64,000 bases of DNA from Alisma plantago-aquatica (GCA_963693085.1 OY856409.1:298944558-299008557), one strand, 5' to 3'; positions 50,031-62,425 are shown, counted from the first letter of the stretch. Translations and numbers: made by a program. The notes: generated by a model not told the origin, from the sequence alone.

Positions 50031-50315
50031 TGTAATGCCTAGGCCCACTCCCCAAGTCTATAGTAGAGCTTCAAGAATGACAACTGGATAACACCACTAG
50101 CCTTAACTATGTTCTTGTGTCCTCACTCAAGCACAAGCTAGGATAAAATTCCCAATTGGCCAGCCATCCTAGTACTACTCTAGGATAAGCATATTAACCA
50201 TAGAGTTATTTAGTTATGGGCTCCCTAAAAAGGAGGTGCACCTTGGTGATATGGGTAGTCTAGTCATTCATTTTAATATCATTCTATCTTAGGCCTCAAA
50301 TCATGGGATGTTACA
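50031..50315 (-). repeat. TRIM E LTR (5' LTR on minus strand)
   Basis: 285 bp, TGTAATGCC to GATGTTACA, the better-preserved copy. The inverted termini TGTAA / TTACA are intact. Confidence 0.85.
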
Positions 50316-51097
50316 AAATTACTCCATATTTCTAATAGAAAAGGGAACAAAGATAAGGGGAGGAGAAATCATGTTGCTAGAAACACTTGCAAACTCTATG
50401 AGGAAAAACATGACTCTGTCTCACTTTTTCTTGATCCGTTCTCCCAAATAGGATTCTATGATAATAGGGGGTCGATATATTTTTTTGGAACTCCCCCATC
50501 CTTGTATAGTAGATGAAATGCCATAGAAACTCTGAGAATTGTGTCTGGAAGTGATGTAACTTTTTGGATCTGCCACCCCAGTCAATAAGTTGGAAACCCA
50601 ATTGGTCGATTGGTTTAAATGGTTGTGTGGCTTTCAAGTAGGGAAGGTGTGACTGGCTGAATTCATACTTAAACTCCAATCAAAATCAATCGACATATTT
50701 GATCAAGAAAATATGTCTTCCTTGATTGGATTGAGTTGATTGAATGGATGGCCAGTCGATCAGTTGGCATTTGTGGCTCCTTCTCATTCTACTGTTGAGT
50801 CAGTAAATCGCAAGGGGCCAATCGACCAACTCGACTTCTGGGAGACTGAAGTTATGCAATTAGAGACTGTTAATCTTCTCCTTCTTTGGGTAATGATGTG
50901 AATTCCTGGACTTTGAGGTTGAAGGAGTGTGATGAGCACAAAACCTATAGAATGTTAACAAAATTAATAAGAACTCTAACGAAGGACACAAAAGAAAACT
51001 AATTGCAATTAATTCTAAAAATTGAGAAAAAGAAACATAATATATCAAATAAATGACCTAAAAGATGTGATAAAAATTGATGAATATGCATTCATCA

Positions 51098-52193
51098 CTT
51101 GATAGTGGGAGCCATGTTGATTCCAGCTGGAAACAATAAACGACAACAACTGGATGTTCAAATAGCTCCAGCTTAGGCATAACCACCTCAAGCTAACAAT
51201 GTAGTTATGGCACTACAACAACAACAAGCCCAAATTGAACAACCTATGCCCAATACTTCCAACCTCAATACACACCACCACTATAGTAGTTGTAGACAAA
51301 CTAGTTTTATAGGTACTTGCTACTACTATTATATCTACCCATTAGAAACCTAGTGCAAGCAGTCTTCCGCCACAAGTCAAACCACTAGAAACAACTCTAG
51401 TAATGGAAGATCCCATGAAAACTATGATAATTTTCACTCATTTGATCCTACCCACCAAATAACATATTTTATTGTTTCATGTTAGAAGGGATCCCACACC
51501 CCTTACCTAATAATTATACTTCCAATGCTTATTGCAACTTTTTATCACACAAAAGTACACAAGATTTGATTGGATCAGGTGAGGTCAACACAGCTACAGA
51601 TGAAGAGGCACTATCATCATCCAATGTCATGTCCGCCATATATGCATCTAAAGATAAATTTATAGGACCAATTTGTCCCTTGAAAAAGAATCTCAATAAC
51701 TAGTTCCAAAGCGCTCATGGCATTGCTACCGTCCAAGAGAAGAAACATCTGATCTCGGTAAGCACCTGAAGCCCAATCATAATGCCAGGGCCACGTCTAG
51801 GAAGACATGTCTACCCGATTTAGATTCTAAAACCACCTATTCCAAAACCATCAAATTGATTATCATATCTCAGCCAACTGTGGTCACAATAGCCACATCT
51901 ACCATTATGATTCAGTAGGACAAAGAACAAGAAGTTTCTAAACTAATGACTATACATGTTGTGACCTAGGCCACCACCGTATAGATTCCCTGACCCCAAG
52001 ACATTGGGAAGGAATAAGTAATTATCTATAAAGGAGTCCTAACAAATGCACATGATATAATAGTAGAAGAAAATATTGGGAATTCTTATTCCCACAACCA
52101 ACACAAAACAAGTACACCCTACCCCCGAGGTTTGTAAAGACACTAATCTAGAAGGGACAAATAATTCAATTCTTGAGTGAGCCCGAACAAGAG
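51098..52193 (+). pseudogene. gag: Element C gag end and linker
   Basis: This is the continuation of C after element D. Fragments include an Asn/Gln/Thr/Pro-rich stretch (51190-51370) and LPPQVKPLETTLVMEDPMK, fitting the region between capsid and protease. The frames are short and shift often. It ends at the hAT-like insertion I. Confidence 0.5.
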
Positions 52194-52201
52194 TTATCAC
52201 T

Positions 52202-52892
52202 AGGGTTGTAAATGGGTATGGTAGAGTAAAGGTTTTCACTTACCCTTGCACATGTGGAAGTGGCAGATAAAGGGTAGGATAATTACCCTTTCTTCAAAAA
52301 CATCGACCCTACCCTTACATGCATTATTTTACCTGCATGGTAAATAGGAATGGTTATAGGTGAAATGGGTAAATTAACATGAAGATAGTTATATGACATT
52401 TTAAACTATAATTTCATATTCTCCACATCAAACATAAGAAACTCCTACTTAGATATTAATTATGTTTTTAGTGATATACACAAATATGGTAATATTTAAT
52501 CCAACATTTTTTTTGTAAATAGGACTGACCTTTATAATATATTATTTCTTATTGAGTACCTAATGTATCTCAAACATATTATTATAAAAAGTGTGGCATG
52601 ATACTCATTATTTACCAATGTTTCTACATTTATATTAATACAAATTAAGAATGTAGGTGTCAAGTTTGTTGGGTTTTAGTTATCATGTATTTGAATCTAG
52701 AATTATTAATTCATCCTTATACTGATGGGTAAATGGGTGAAGGGGGATGGGTAAATATTCTCCCTTACCCTATCTTCTTTAGGTGTGAGTAAAGGGTAAA
52801 TGGGTGGTGGATAATAAGTATGCTTACCCTTACCTTATCTACAAAGTATGGGTGACAGGTAAATAGGTAATACCCTACCCATTTGCAGCCAT
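52202..52892. mobile_element. Element I: hAT-like MITE in C
   Basis: Ends AGGGTTGTAAATGGGTATGG and, inverted, ATGGCTGCAAATGGGTAGGG. The 8-bp target copies ttatcact (52194-52201) and atatcact (52893-52900) match at seven positions. The interior is full of ggtaaatgggtaa / ttacccttaccc repeats facing both ways. It is non-coding. Confidence 0.85.
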
Positions 52893-52900
52893 ATATCACT

Positions 52901-53515
52901 ACCTAATTTGATACAAAGTTTCAACATAGATAGGGAGGTTGTAATGAAATCCCTCAAAGGAACCTATGTCTCCAAAGAGGTGAAACTAGAAGTTCTCACT
53001 ACTAAGATCAGATTGATTAGGACTTGTATTTGATATCTTTCTCCCTGGATGAATTACTTGAGGGAAGGAACCATAACATGCACCTATTGTCATTTCTATA
53101 TATAGATATATCAATATTCCTTCCTACTTAATAGACAATTCGGCATGCCTCAATGTGTGTCCCCTCAAGATGTTTGTTAGTTTAGGGAGGGATCCCTTAA
53201 ACCTATATCATACAATCAAGAAAATAATGTACTTCAACTGTGTACTGAAATATGCTTTAGAAGAGTTTGCACTTGTGATATAGATTTTCCTGCAAACTTT
53301 TTTACTACTATTTTTGGTCATGGAGTTATGCATATTCTTTAATATACTTGTAAGAAAGTATGGGATTCATAAAAATTGGTGGTCTCATTATCAATACACA
53401 AAAATCTCTATTACTAGCTAGGGCATGCCATTTTTATGGTCCATGCCGACAGCCCAAGCAGTAACATAGCCTATATAGAGGAAGACAACCTCTATCTTAG
53501 GTTTTAGATGCTTCA
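52901..53515 (+). pseudogene. pro: Element C protease region
   Basis: Around 53080-53250 the plus strand reads HLLSFLYIDIS, then LIDNSACLNVCPLKMF, which aligns with the LVDNGSALNVLP-type active site of the plant Tat protease. Gly of D-x-G is Ser here. Stops are frequent. The segment is cut by solo LTR L at 53516. Confidence 0.5.
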
Positions 53516-56461
53516 TGTAACGACCTCACTTTTCAAAAAACCCAAATTAAGGAAGGAATTAAAGTTGAGAGATATTACCTAACATTTTCCCAAGGATTTA
53601 GATTTATCAAACAATATATAGTAGTAAATAATGTCCATTAATTCAAATATTGTTTAAAAAATTCTCCTCTAAGGATTTACATGATATTATATCATTAGAT
53701 TTGTACATATGAGGAGAAGTAACTATCTAATCTTCCTTACAAGTTTAATTTAATGTCTTCAAGTAATTTCATCTAAATCCAACATATCTTGGCATCATCT
53801 TATCTAGCATGTACCTAAAATTTCATGAAACAAAAGCACAGATTAGCATATCAAAATATATTTTGTACATGGGGTGCATGCAAAAGTGTGCAAGTAAAAT
53901 GAAAATATATATTCCATAAAATACTTGTAAATAAAAATTGTCATTTTCTTCACATAATCTTCCTTTATGTGATAGTCATTGTGGCATTATAGTTGAACAG
54001 AATGTAAATAAACATCCAACAGTTTAGTTATTCAATCCTCGAGAAATCCTCAAAAAGCATCGCAAACTAATGTGGGTAGTCATAAGCATAACCTCATACC
54101 TCAATGGTGAGCCATGCAGATTATGTAATTAGACTTCAAGCATATTCAATCAATTTAATCAACAAATCCAAGCTAGTTAATATGCATGTATCTAAATCCT
54201 AAAGTGTCACTGTCACATTAATTAGATTAACCCTCCTTGGGTCCTAATATAGGGTTTTAGGATTGGATGAGTAATATGGGTATACACTCTATTTCCATCG
54301 CATGTTGACCATTAGGTGAAACCTTAATTACTATATCCATCTTATCCTTTTATTATGATCACCTAGATTCAAATATGCTCATTATCAACACAGAAAGATA
54401 TGACCTTTAACCCTAATTCTTCATATACATGATTATTCACATTAGAAACCTTGCTTATTCATCATTATGATCTTGATACTCTTAAATTATCATTATATTA
54501 TGAAATAATAGATTACAACATGAACTAAGAGAATTTAATGTATTCAACATATTCATATACAAATCTAGGGTTTTTATACACTAATCACTACTTAATCATA
54601 TATAAACCCTACTTTTTGGAATAGGAAGAACAATTTGGTTTCAATTATATTTTATTGGGGTTCCTCTGATTTTCTTGTTCATTTTGATAGATAACTTCAC
54701 TATTTCTGGACAATCATAGCATTTTCTATGAATTAATCAAAAATTACAATTATACCTTAAATGTGGGGTGACGTGACGGCTCCCAATTGGCCCTCCTACC
54801 CCCACTCACTGATTTGTTAGATAAGTTATAAAGGGATGCCTCAGGTTTCAAGACCGAACTGGATAGTCTAGACTGGTATAACTCCCGCTTCACCCTTCTC
54901 TTTCATTCTCATTCATGGATTTGCATGATCGTAGACTCTCATCATTGTTGTTCAGTGCTAGCTCAGGTGTCCACCCCAAGGTGTTTGATAGTGCTCTCTT
55001 CCCTTCTTGCTACTACAATGCCTCACTTCCTGCCTCAACCCTTCCTTCTCCATCATATTCTCTCTCTTCCACTCACCCTTTCTCTCTAGATTGATGAAAC
55101 ATAGCTCCACCTATTGACTTCTTCCTATGCAAATTGATATGTATCTCTGACTTCTGATGAGTAGTAGCCTCCCAACACCATCCTCTTCACACATAAGAGC
55201 AAGGCCTCCACCCCACCCTGCCATCAGTTCAGCGGTGCACTCTTGGTCATTGACCTACACCAAAGCATGATGTTACTGTCCTAATGTCCTAACGGCTAGC
55301 GGGAAGGGTGACCAGGTTGCCACCATCCCTGCTCCCTTGTACCGGTAGAGGGGCAATTTCTCTCCACACTATTGAGAGAGTCCCATCGATCCCTCCTATG
55401 GTCAATTGGCAAACCCTTGTATAAGTTTTAGGTAGAGGTCATAGGGTTATGAAATGGAGGATGATGAAGAAGAAGAGGGTTGTGTGGTAGTTTTGGGGTT
55501 GGTACTATCTCCTTTGAGCATCCTATGAACACACTTGCATTTTCCCTCTCTTGTTTCTCCTTTTCTTTCTCCTTGACCTTCTATATATTTATATGCTTCC
55601 TTTCTCAAAGATATCTCCTTGAAATACCAATTAGGAAGGATTATATCATTCTCCCAATATTTTCTTATCTCTTGGTTAATACAAAGAACACATGGAAAAG
55701 TACTAAGATATCCAAAAGATTGCCAATGTAGTGACACATATCCATAATTATCCTACAAGTATTTCTTTAATTAGATTACAATCTTTATTTGATTGGCACA
55801 CTAAGATCCATAAAGGAAAACATCCACCTATATGGTATACATTGGGTAATCCGATCCATAAATTATTTCTCAAATCCATATTACTTGGAAAATAGATTAC
55901 TATCTATCTTTCTCTAAAATCACTTATAGGAACTAATTAATCTTGTCCCACTCATATCCAAGTTGTGGGGTTTTATTGGATATCTTTTTGTATCATAAAC
56001 TAGCTCCTTTTCAACCTTTATTTAAAACAATACCATTATCTCATGGAATGTCTTATTTCTCCCTATTCTCTTCTTTTTCTTATGACTTTCAAGTTTTCCA
56101 AAAGTTAAATTGAGACAATGTTATTTGGTGCTTCAACATTGTGTTTCCACTCTTGGCTATAATTACTCTTTTAATTATCTAAAATATCACACACCTTATT
56201 TTCTTTTGGAAACTTGCATATTACTTTATATTTATATTACCCAATAATCCACAAAGCCATTAATATTTATTTGTACAAAAAACTCTTATTCCTTTGTCTT
56301 GTGTTCCAAGGACATATTTGCTACACAATAATCTCATAAGAAACATTATCATTCTACCAATAATTCTATTGGAGAATTTACTTATCAATTCATGGATCAT
56401 ATTTTTATAACTCAATTCATGGTTTACATGTTTCAATTTTATCTAAATTAAGGATATTACA
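53516..56461. repeat. Element L: solo LTR
   Basis: A single 2.9-kb unit with TGTAACGACC at one end and GATATTACA at the other. Flanks cttca (53511-53515) and gttca (56462-56466) match at four of five bases. C pol-like sequence continues on both sides and there is no interior, so it is a solo LTR left by recombination between two LTRs. Open frames at 55447-55737 and 55480-55731 lie on opposite strands of the same DNA and are not taken as genes. The orientation is unknown. Confidence 0.8.
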
Positions 56462-58150
56462 GTTCATGTCTCCACCATCAGTTGTGTACCAATGTAAAGA
56501 TGATGACCATTCCATATTTGATATGACCCTATGAAATTTTCTCTATTGTTGTTGGAAATGCATATTCACTAAGAATAAGGCCTAGATATTAGACAATAGG
56601 GGCATTAAAAAATGGTAAGTATCCTACCAAAATAAAAAGTGTTGAGAATCATATTATATGACCCATCTTATGCTCATCCATAGTTTTCCAAGTGGATACC
56701 AAATTGGAAGTCGGCCACATTGTGGCCCACTACAAGTGACTTGATCAAAAGAGGCTACCTCAACTACCTATTGACGTCCAACAACCTAAGTGAGGAAGCT
56801 CAGAAAATGTGCCTTAGTGAGCCTCAGCTCAGGGTGTTTTACATTTGGGAAATAGGCCTTGAGTGAAGTGATCCCCATCCTACCTTCCCATGCACCATCA
56901 CCACATCAATAAACTATTGTAACACAGTAAAATTGAATATCCCTGTGAAAATGTCATACCTTCTTCAAAAGGTTGACAAAGAAAACCAAGATGAATATGT
57001 TAGTATAGCCTCCAGCATCAAGAAATTTTTCTCATCACGAATTTCAAAAGAGAATACAAGCCACCAAAAAGTAGTAATCCAATGACATGTCCATCCCTCT
57101 AGATGAGTAAGCAATCAAGTTTACAATCAACCCCATGATCAACCAGCCAGACTCAAAATAGTCATACAAAGGGAGCATGATAGAATAATTTGGATTTCCT
57201 TTTGGTGATAAAGATGATGGGAGTCATGATTGGTCATATGGAAGATGACACACATTGAAGACCTAGAGAAATGGAGAAATCATCCAGCCTGGACAAATTT
57301 ATAGCACCAATGATCACCCCATACTCACCATGCCTAACTAACTCAATGAAGTGGAGTGATTAAGACATGGAAGAAGAATATGGAAACCCTTGTAAAGATT
57401 ATGACAATGCCTATGAAATGTTTGTGGCATGGGAGATCAGTGTCTTCTTTGAAGAAGAATCTAAGAAAGAACCACAAACACTCATCCTCCTATGTAAATC
57501 ACGGACAAAGTTCAGAACTGGCAGGTGGAGGAGTGCAATGTCTTGAAGGAAAATACCCCTACCATACATAAAAAAATCCTTTTAGAAGAATGACATTCTA
57601 ACCGTGTGAATATCCCAAAGTGGATGTTCAGCTACGTTGAAAGATATCCCACCTTCCACCACAAAATCTCAAAAAATTACAAAATCATAATAAACAAAAA
57701 GGAGTAGAAGGCATTTTCAATCTTCAAGACTTTTTTGAATATTTCATAAAGTAGTATGTACAATTTTGAAGACATATAGTTTGAATATGTAACTATCCTA
57801 GACTACATGATCAAATATTATTATCTCTTTCACATTGAAGATGAAACATAGACGATTGATATCAGCTCAATCTTAGAGCCACACGAAGTCATAATTGGGG
57901 TGCATCTACCTCATATTATCAAAGACCAGTTGATAGATCTCATACTCAACTATGTTGGTCCATTTTCATGGAACTACTTAGATATGAATAGGTTGAATGA
58001 GAGGATCATGGTTCGTTGAGTCCCTATCTTCTCTGGTGTCCACCCACCCAAGTAGAAATTTAGGTAGTTACAACCAGAATGAAGCTTCATGATTAGAGAT
58101 AAACTTCTGGAATAATAAAGTTATGGATTCCTAGTAACAGAAAACTATCC
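56462..58150 (+). pseudogene. Element C pol, eroded segment before RT
   Basis: Short plus-strand frames run through this segment in the same direction as the RT that follows, for example FVAWEISVFFEEESKKEPQT near 57420. None gives a diagnostic domain. It is assigned to the protease-to-RT spacer of C by position between identified parts. Confidence 0.4.
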
Positions 58151-58159
58151 TACTTATCT

Positions 58160-58700
58160 CACCAACACACTAACGGTACCAAGGAAGGATGAAAAGTGAA
58201 ACTATGCATGAACTATATCACTTTCAACTTGGTGTCTCCTAGAGATGACTTTTCACTACCACACTTTACCATACTAGCTAAAAACATTGTTGGTTATGCA
58301 CTCTTGAGTTTTCTGGAGGATTTTCTTGGCAATAATAAAATAAAAATGGATAAGAAAGACTAGCAGAAGACCTCCTTCATAACATAATGGGGAGTGTTCT
58401 GCTCTCAGTTCAAGCCTTTAGGTCTCAAAAATGTTAGTGCTACCTATTCGAGAGCAACAGTCTCTCTATTCCTTGGCATATTGCATAAAGAGGTGAAGAC
58501 CTACATAGACAATGTGATAGCTAAATCCAAGAGTCTAGAAGATCACTTCACCAATATCAAGAAGATATGTCAACAACTACATCAATTCTTGATTCTCCTG
58601 AATCTAAAATAGTGCACCTTGGAGGTTACATCTAGTACTCTACTTAGGTACATGATTATCCAAAGAGGGATCAAAGTTAGTCCTAGGAAATATCAAGACA
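58160..58700 (+). pseudogene. rt: Element C reverse transcriptase
   Basis: Palm and fingers motifs appear in order: MNYITFNLVSPRDDFSLPHF, LLSFLEDFLGNNKIKMDKKD (catalytic Asp region, FLED), WGVFCSQFKPLGLKNVSATY, then TYIDNVIAKS where the family has Y-V-D-D. The second catalytic Asp is Asn. The open frame 58394-58612 covers the core. Stops lie before and after it. The GLKN.ATY and DD.IAKS style is that of plant Tat-type gypsy RT, distinct from the RT of D. Confidence 0.85.
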
Positions 58701-59060
58701 TCTAGGAAATGCCCTCTCTAAAATAGAAAAGGAGATATGTGGATTATTCAATTATCTTCAATATATCAACCACTCCCTCTCCAAAATCACACATATATGT
58801 GAACCCATCTTCAAGTTTCTAAGAAGAATTCTAACTGAGAATGGAACCAATAGTTTGATGGCGACCTATAGTAGCTTAGAGGCTAACTCACTAGGATTCC
58901 AATTTTGAAATAATAGTACTAAGATACCTTCTCACTCTTTATTTGTCAATCTAGCAAACATTGATGGAAGTGGTGTGGAGTTAGTAAACATCCAATGGTG
59001 AGCATGACATGTATTTTTTATCCAAGAAATTTGATGACACCAAGCCCTGGTACATAATAA
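58701..59060 (+). pseudogene. Element C RT thumb and RNase H start
   Basis: FNYLQYINHSLSKITHICEP and IFKFLRR (58745-58830) match the thumb and connection. YFLSKKFDDTKPWY (59010-59050) matches the YYLSKKFTD..TRY part of RNase H. Nothing after ~59100 can be assigned, so integrase is missing or unreadable. Confidence 0.65.
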
Positions 59061-61300
59061 TTGAAGGTATCATGTAGGATCGATATGAAAAAGGAAGATA
59101 TGTCACTACCTAATTATGTATTATCTCTAGATGGTTGCAAATTTAGGTCATTCTGACTGCCCCACACCACCAATGAAGATAGAAAAGAGTTGATGTACTG
59201 ATGCCATTTAATATCAATCAGGGCCTAAGTTTTAGTTTTCTCTTGAACCATGAAAAGTATGTCGCACACACTATTCATCAATAACCTGCAATTAGATCTT
59301 TTTTCCCTAATCTATTTGATAGTCTAAAACAACCCAAAGTACTAGAAGTGCAATTTGTCTAGGTAGTCCAAGCTCTATACACTTTTCTCTTAATATTCAC
59401 TTAATTTGAAGATCATTTGAGTATGCATATAAATGGATAAAGATATAAGGTATGATAAATTTTTATTTAAAATAAATCTACTTTTATACTAAATTTATGT
59501 TGCTCTCCTATAGAGTGTGTCTCCTCATTCATATCTCCCCCTCTTTTATTTATCATCTCTTCCCATATCTTTTCCTTTCTCATCTACTCCCTACTTCTCC
59601 CTCTCTTGTCGTTCCCAAAACAAAAATTTCAATCTAGCACAACATTCATGTCCAACCACCCTGATCATAGGGAAATGGTTCACCGCATGCAGTGGATGTC
59701 TATGGCTTGAGAAATCACTACACATTTGCATATTATCTCCTTCATTTACCTTACAAACGACCCCACTCCACCTAGTCTTCTAATCTTCCACATTGCCAAC
59801 ACCAACCATTGCCACCCTACTCCAAAACCATGAACATCATGACATACATGCAATGCAAAAACATATCATGCTTCTCAACAACATGTGATGACTGAATCTA
59901 TAACAGAATCAACCTCAAACCCCAACGGAGTCCCAAAATCTTCATAACAATATATAAGGGTCAAACTGTTAGACACCCTATTTGTTAGCATTGATAATGA
60001 GTATCTAAATTTTCATATCAATCTAGTCTCACAATGATCAGCTTCCCACAATGTGCTCAAAGATCCATACCATAGAACCACCTCCAGTGGGAAGCCATGA
60101 ATTTAAACTTCAAGGTCAAACTCAAGTTGTCAACAAGAATCTACTTAATGTAGTTCTAATCGAGTATTAGTTTTTGTGATGAATGGTTAGTTAGTAGACT
60201 GATCTTCAATATTATTTACAAAATTAATTAGTTGACAAGTCATAATATATAAAGTCATAGTGGATATCTAAATTTTTAGGATCTAAAACATGATATATTA
60301 GTATTAGAAAAGATTCACAATGAATACATAATGTTGTGTGATATATACATATAACAATGTCAAGATTGGAATCTATACTATTAATAACCACATCTACTAC
60401 AAATTTAAATCTTATACAATTTGTTAATAGATAAAAGATGATCTAGAAATTAATTAAGATAATGTAAGAGTCAAATATAATTTGAGCACAAATTCTAGTC
60501 AAATTTAATGTAAATAGAATACCATGTTCATTGATTGGTACTTAATAATCTATGCATATTAATATTCCCTTAATGTGATTAATTATTTCATCATTGTGAA
60601 GACATTAGAACTATGTTTCTATCTACCTAGGTTACACGATCAATGCTTTATTTCTATGCATGAACTAATACAAATTTTCTTATTAAGTATGCCAAATATA
60701 TAGGTACCTTTGATCCAACATCAAGATGTACTAATGTTTCACACTACAATTTTTTATGTCATAATTGATATCATCATACCCACTCATTTAAATATCAACT
60801 TGTATATAACCTATGTGTGGGGATGTTAGGAAAAACAAATACAGTCCACATTTATGGACAAGTATTAGTTTTTACAAGTTATTTTCAATAAACTTAGGAT
60901 AAATACATATTATATATGCCCTAAGTAGTGTGTAAAACATTTGATCTAGGGTGAAATAATTAGTTGAAGAATAACAATAATATTAATTAGTTGTGAATAT
61001 CAGGTATGTGCAAACCCACTATTATATTTGGTTATTGAAATGACTAAGAACCTAATTTCCATCATGAGGTATGTTTTTTATATATTTCCTTCTTGAAACC
61101 TAAATTTTAATCTCTTGATTTATTTTTTCTAATCTTCTAATCCATTTTTTGAATGTTAAATAATCTTTTTTCTTTGTATTTACAACCCATTTCCATGGGT
61201 TCATCTAATAGTTTTAACATTTTTAATTTAATATTGACTAAAAATGTCTTGCCACCATATTATGTATGACTGGGTTTTTTAATGTTAATTAGTGATGTTA
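59061..61300. other. No gene seen; AT-rich
   Basis: More than 2 kb of low-complexity, AT-rich DNA with no recognised domain, LTR boundary or RNA gene. The 88-codon frame at 59517-59783 is Ser/Pro/Leu-rich and resembles no family. This may be the remote 3' part of C. Confidence 0.5.
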
Positions 61301-61323
61301 TGCATAAACATATATAATGGTTT

Positions 61324-61500
61324 GTTGTCTCCATCCACTTATATACTAGGTTGGGATATCCCCGCTCAGGATATGTTGTCTCCACACACTTATATACTAG
61401 GTTGGGATATCTCTACCAAGGATGTATTATCTCCACGTACTTATATATTAGCATGTGTTGTCTCCACCCAGGTTGTTCTTTCTCCATCTATCTTTTTGGC
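61324..61500 (+). repeat. 51-bp tandem repeat
   Basis: Units start at 61324, 61375 and about 61426, with a degenerate fourth near 61455: ttgtctccayccacttatat, then actaggttgggatatc. The unit is a multiple of three and stays open in one frame, giving a 17-residue repeat beginning LSPSTYILGWDI (open frame 61292-61519). No upstream gene structure supports translation. Confidence 0.75.
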
Positions 61501-61519
61501 CACTGATCCAATGGTGTAA

Positions 61520-62031
61520 TGTTCCTAGTATACATATATATAGTTGAGTTTATATCTACATGTGAAGTGATAATGGTCATAAATTATGAATTTAATGGAA
61601 AGATTCCTTGCATCTAGTAAATTTTCTTATGAAACAGATTCCTCATTATTTTGGTACACATCCTCTTAAATTGTATCCTATTGCACTTACCACACAACTT
61701 ATAGGCCTTATTGTATGGGAACATCCTCACTTTGTACTTAAATCATTGTAATGCTCAATTATTCTTATATATGTACATATACAATAATTAACTATGCATG
61801 CCCTTATTTTCCCCCTTTTTACGTGTTGTTCCAACACCACCCATTTGTAGGTGATTTAGAGAATGATGAGGAACATGTTCTAGGAATATGGACTTAGTGG
61901 ATAGCTTTGAATGGATAGGTTTCCCTATCCATTGGTCTTTTGTATAAATTAGATGTACCATTTTTCTTTTACAATGAACCATTATGGTGAGGAACAATGT
62001 TAATATATATATATATATAGAGAGAGAGAGA
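61520..62031. other. Non-coding, AT-rich
   Basis: No gene is seen. The stretch ends in a (TA)n run (62002-62019) that passes into (GA)n at the MITE boundary. Confidence 0.5.
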
Positions 62032-62424
62032 GTTAGGCTAGTGTACTCTTGAGTGTATTGGAGGCACCGTACACCTCAGTCATTTTTGAAGATGCAGTAA
62101 ATTTTTGAAAAATATAAACTATTGACCTTCTTAATTATCATACGAACATACTATATAATAAATTTTAGCTCATTTGGACACTTATAGGTTGTGCATCTAA
62201 AGGAGGCAAAAATCATGTATTTCAAATTAGTTTTGTGTGTCAATTTTGTTGTCCTTGGATGAGTGACTTACATTTATCCAAATGAGTTCAAATTTTGTAT
62301 GTGACCTATTATTATTGTAACCATGAAGATCAATGGATTAGACTTTGGAAAAACATGCTATAGATAGGCAAACACCATTACGGTGTATAGCGTGATATGT
62401 ACACTCAAGTGTATTCTAGCCTGA

Positions 62425-62425
<1 letters not shown>
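62032..62425. mobile_element. TIR MITE of unassigned superfamily
   Basis: Left end TTAGGCTAGTGTACTCTTGA (62033) pairs with right end ctcaagtgtattctagcctga (62404-62424) inverted, about 21 of 25 bases. The inversion continues outwards: (TA)n(GA)n on the left mirrors (CT)n(AT)n on the right (to 62468). The 390-bp element has no coding potential. Target copies cannot be read because the flanks are simple repeats. Confidence 0.7.

Larger units (their letters stand above)
48472..50315 (-). mobile_element. Element E: TRIM (miniature LTR retrotransposon), minus strand
   Basis: LTRs 48472-48762 and 50031-50315 begin TGTmATGC and end GTTACA. Flanks gagct (48467-48471) and aaatt (50316-50320) are diverged copies of gaact, the sequence at the empty site in the other D LTR (38290-38296 region). 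Without the hAT-like insert F, the whole element is only ~0.82 kb, the size class of TRIMs, and has no coding capacity. The primer site on the minus strand (50016-50028) sets the orientation. Confidence 0.85.
37586..51097 (-). mobile_element. Element D: Athila/Tat-like gypsy retrotransposon, minus strand
   Basis: In plus coordinates the LTRs are 37586-39089 (3' LTR) and 47752-51097 (5' LTR, interrupted by TRIM E). The ends TGATG / CATCA are inverted copies and the flanks attga (37581-37585) and cttga (51098-51102) match at four of five bases. Minus-strand order from the right: primer site, gag, [LTR K inserted], protease region, RT, RNase H, integrase, long 3' region, polypurine tract. All domains are broken by stops. 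Confidence 0.85.
47752..51097 (-). repeat. 5' LTR of element D, interrupted by TRIM E
   Basis: Its two parts (47752-48471 and 50321-51097, about 1.5 kb together) match the 3' LTR at 37586-39089. The right end gaatgcatattcatca and left end TGATGTGTG are the LTR termini. U3 words of the gaccaatcgac type are at 50580-50840. Confidence 0.85.

Noticed and set aside
55447..55737. 96-codon minus-strand and 83-codon plus-strand open frames
   Set aside because: They overlap on opposite strands inside a solo LTR and show no domain.
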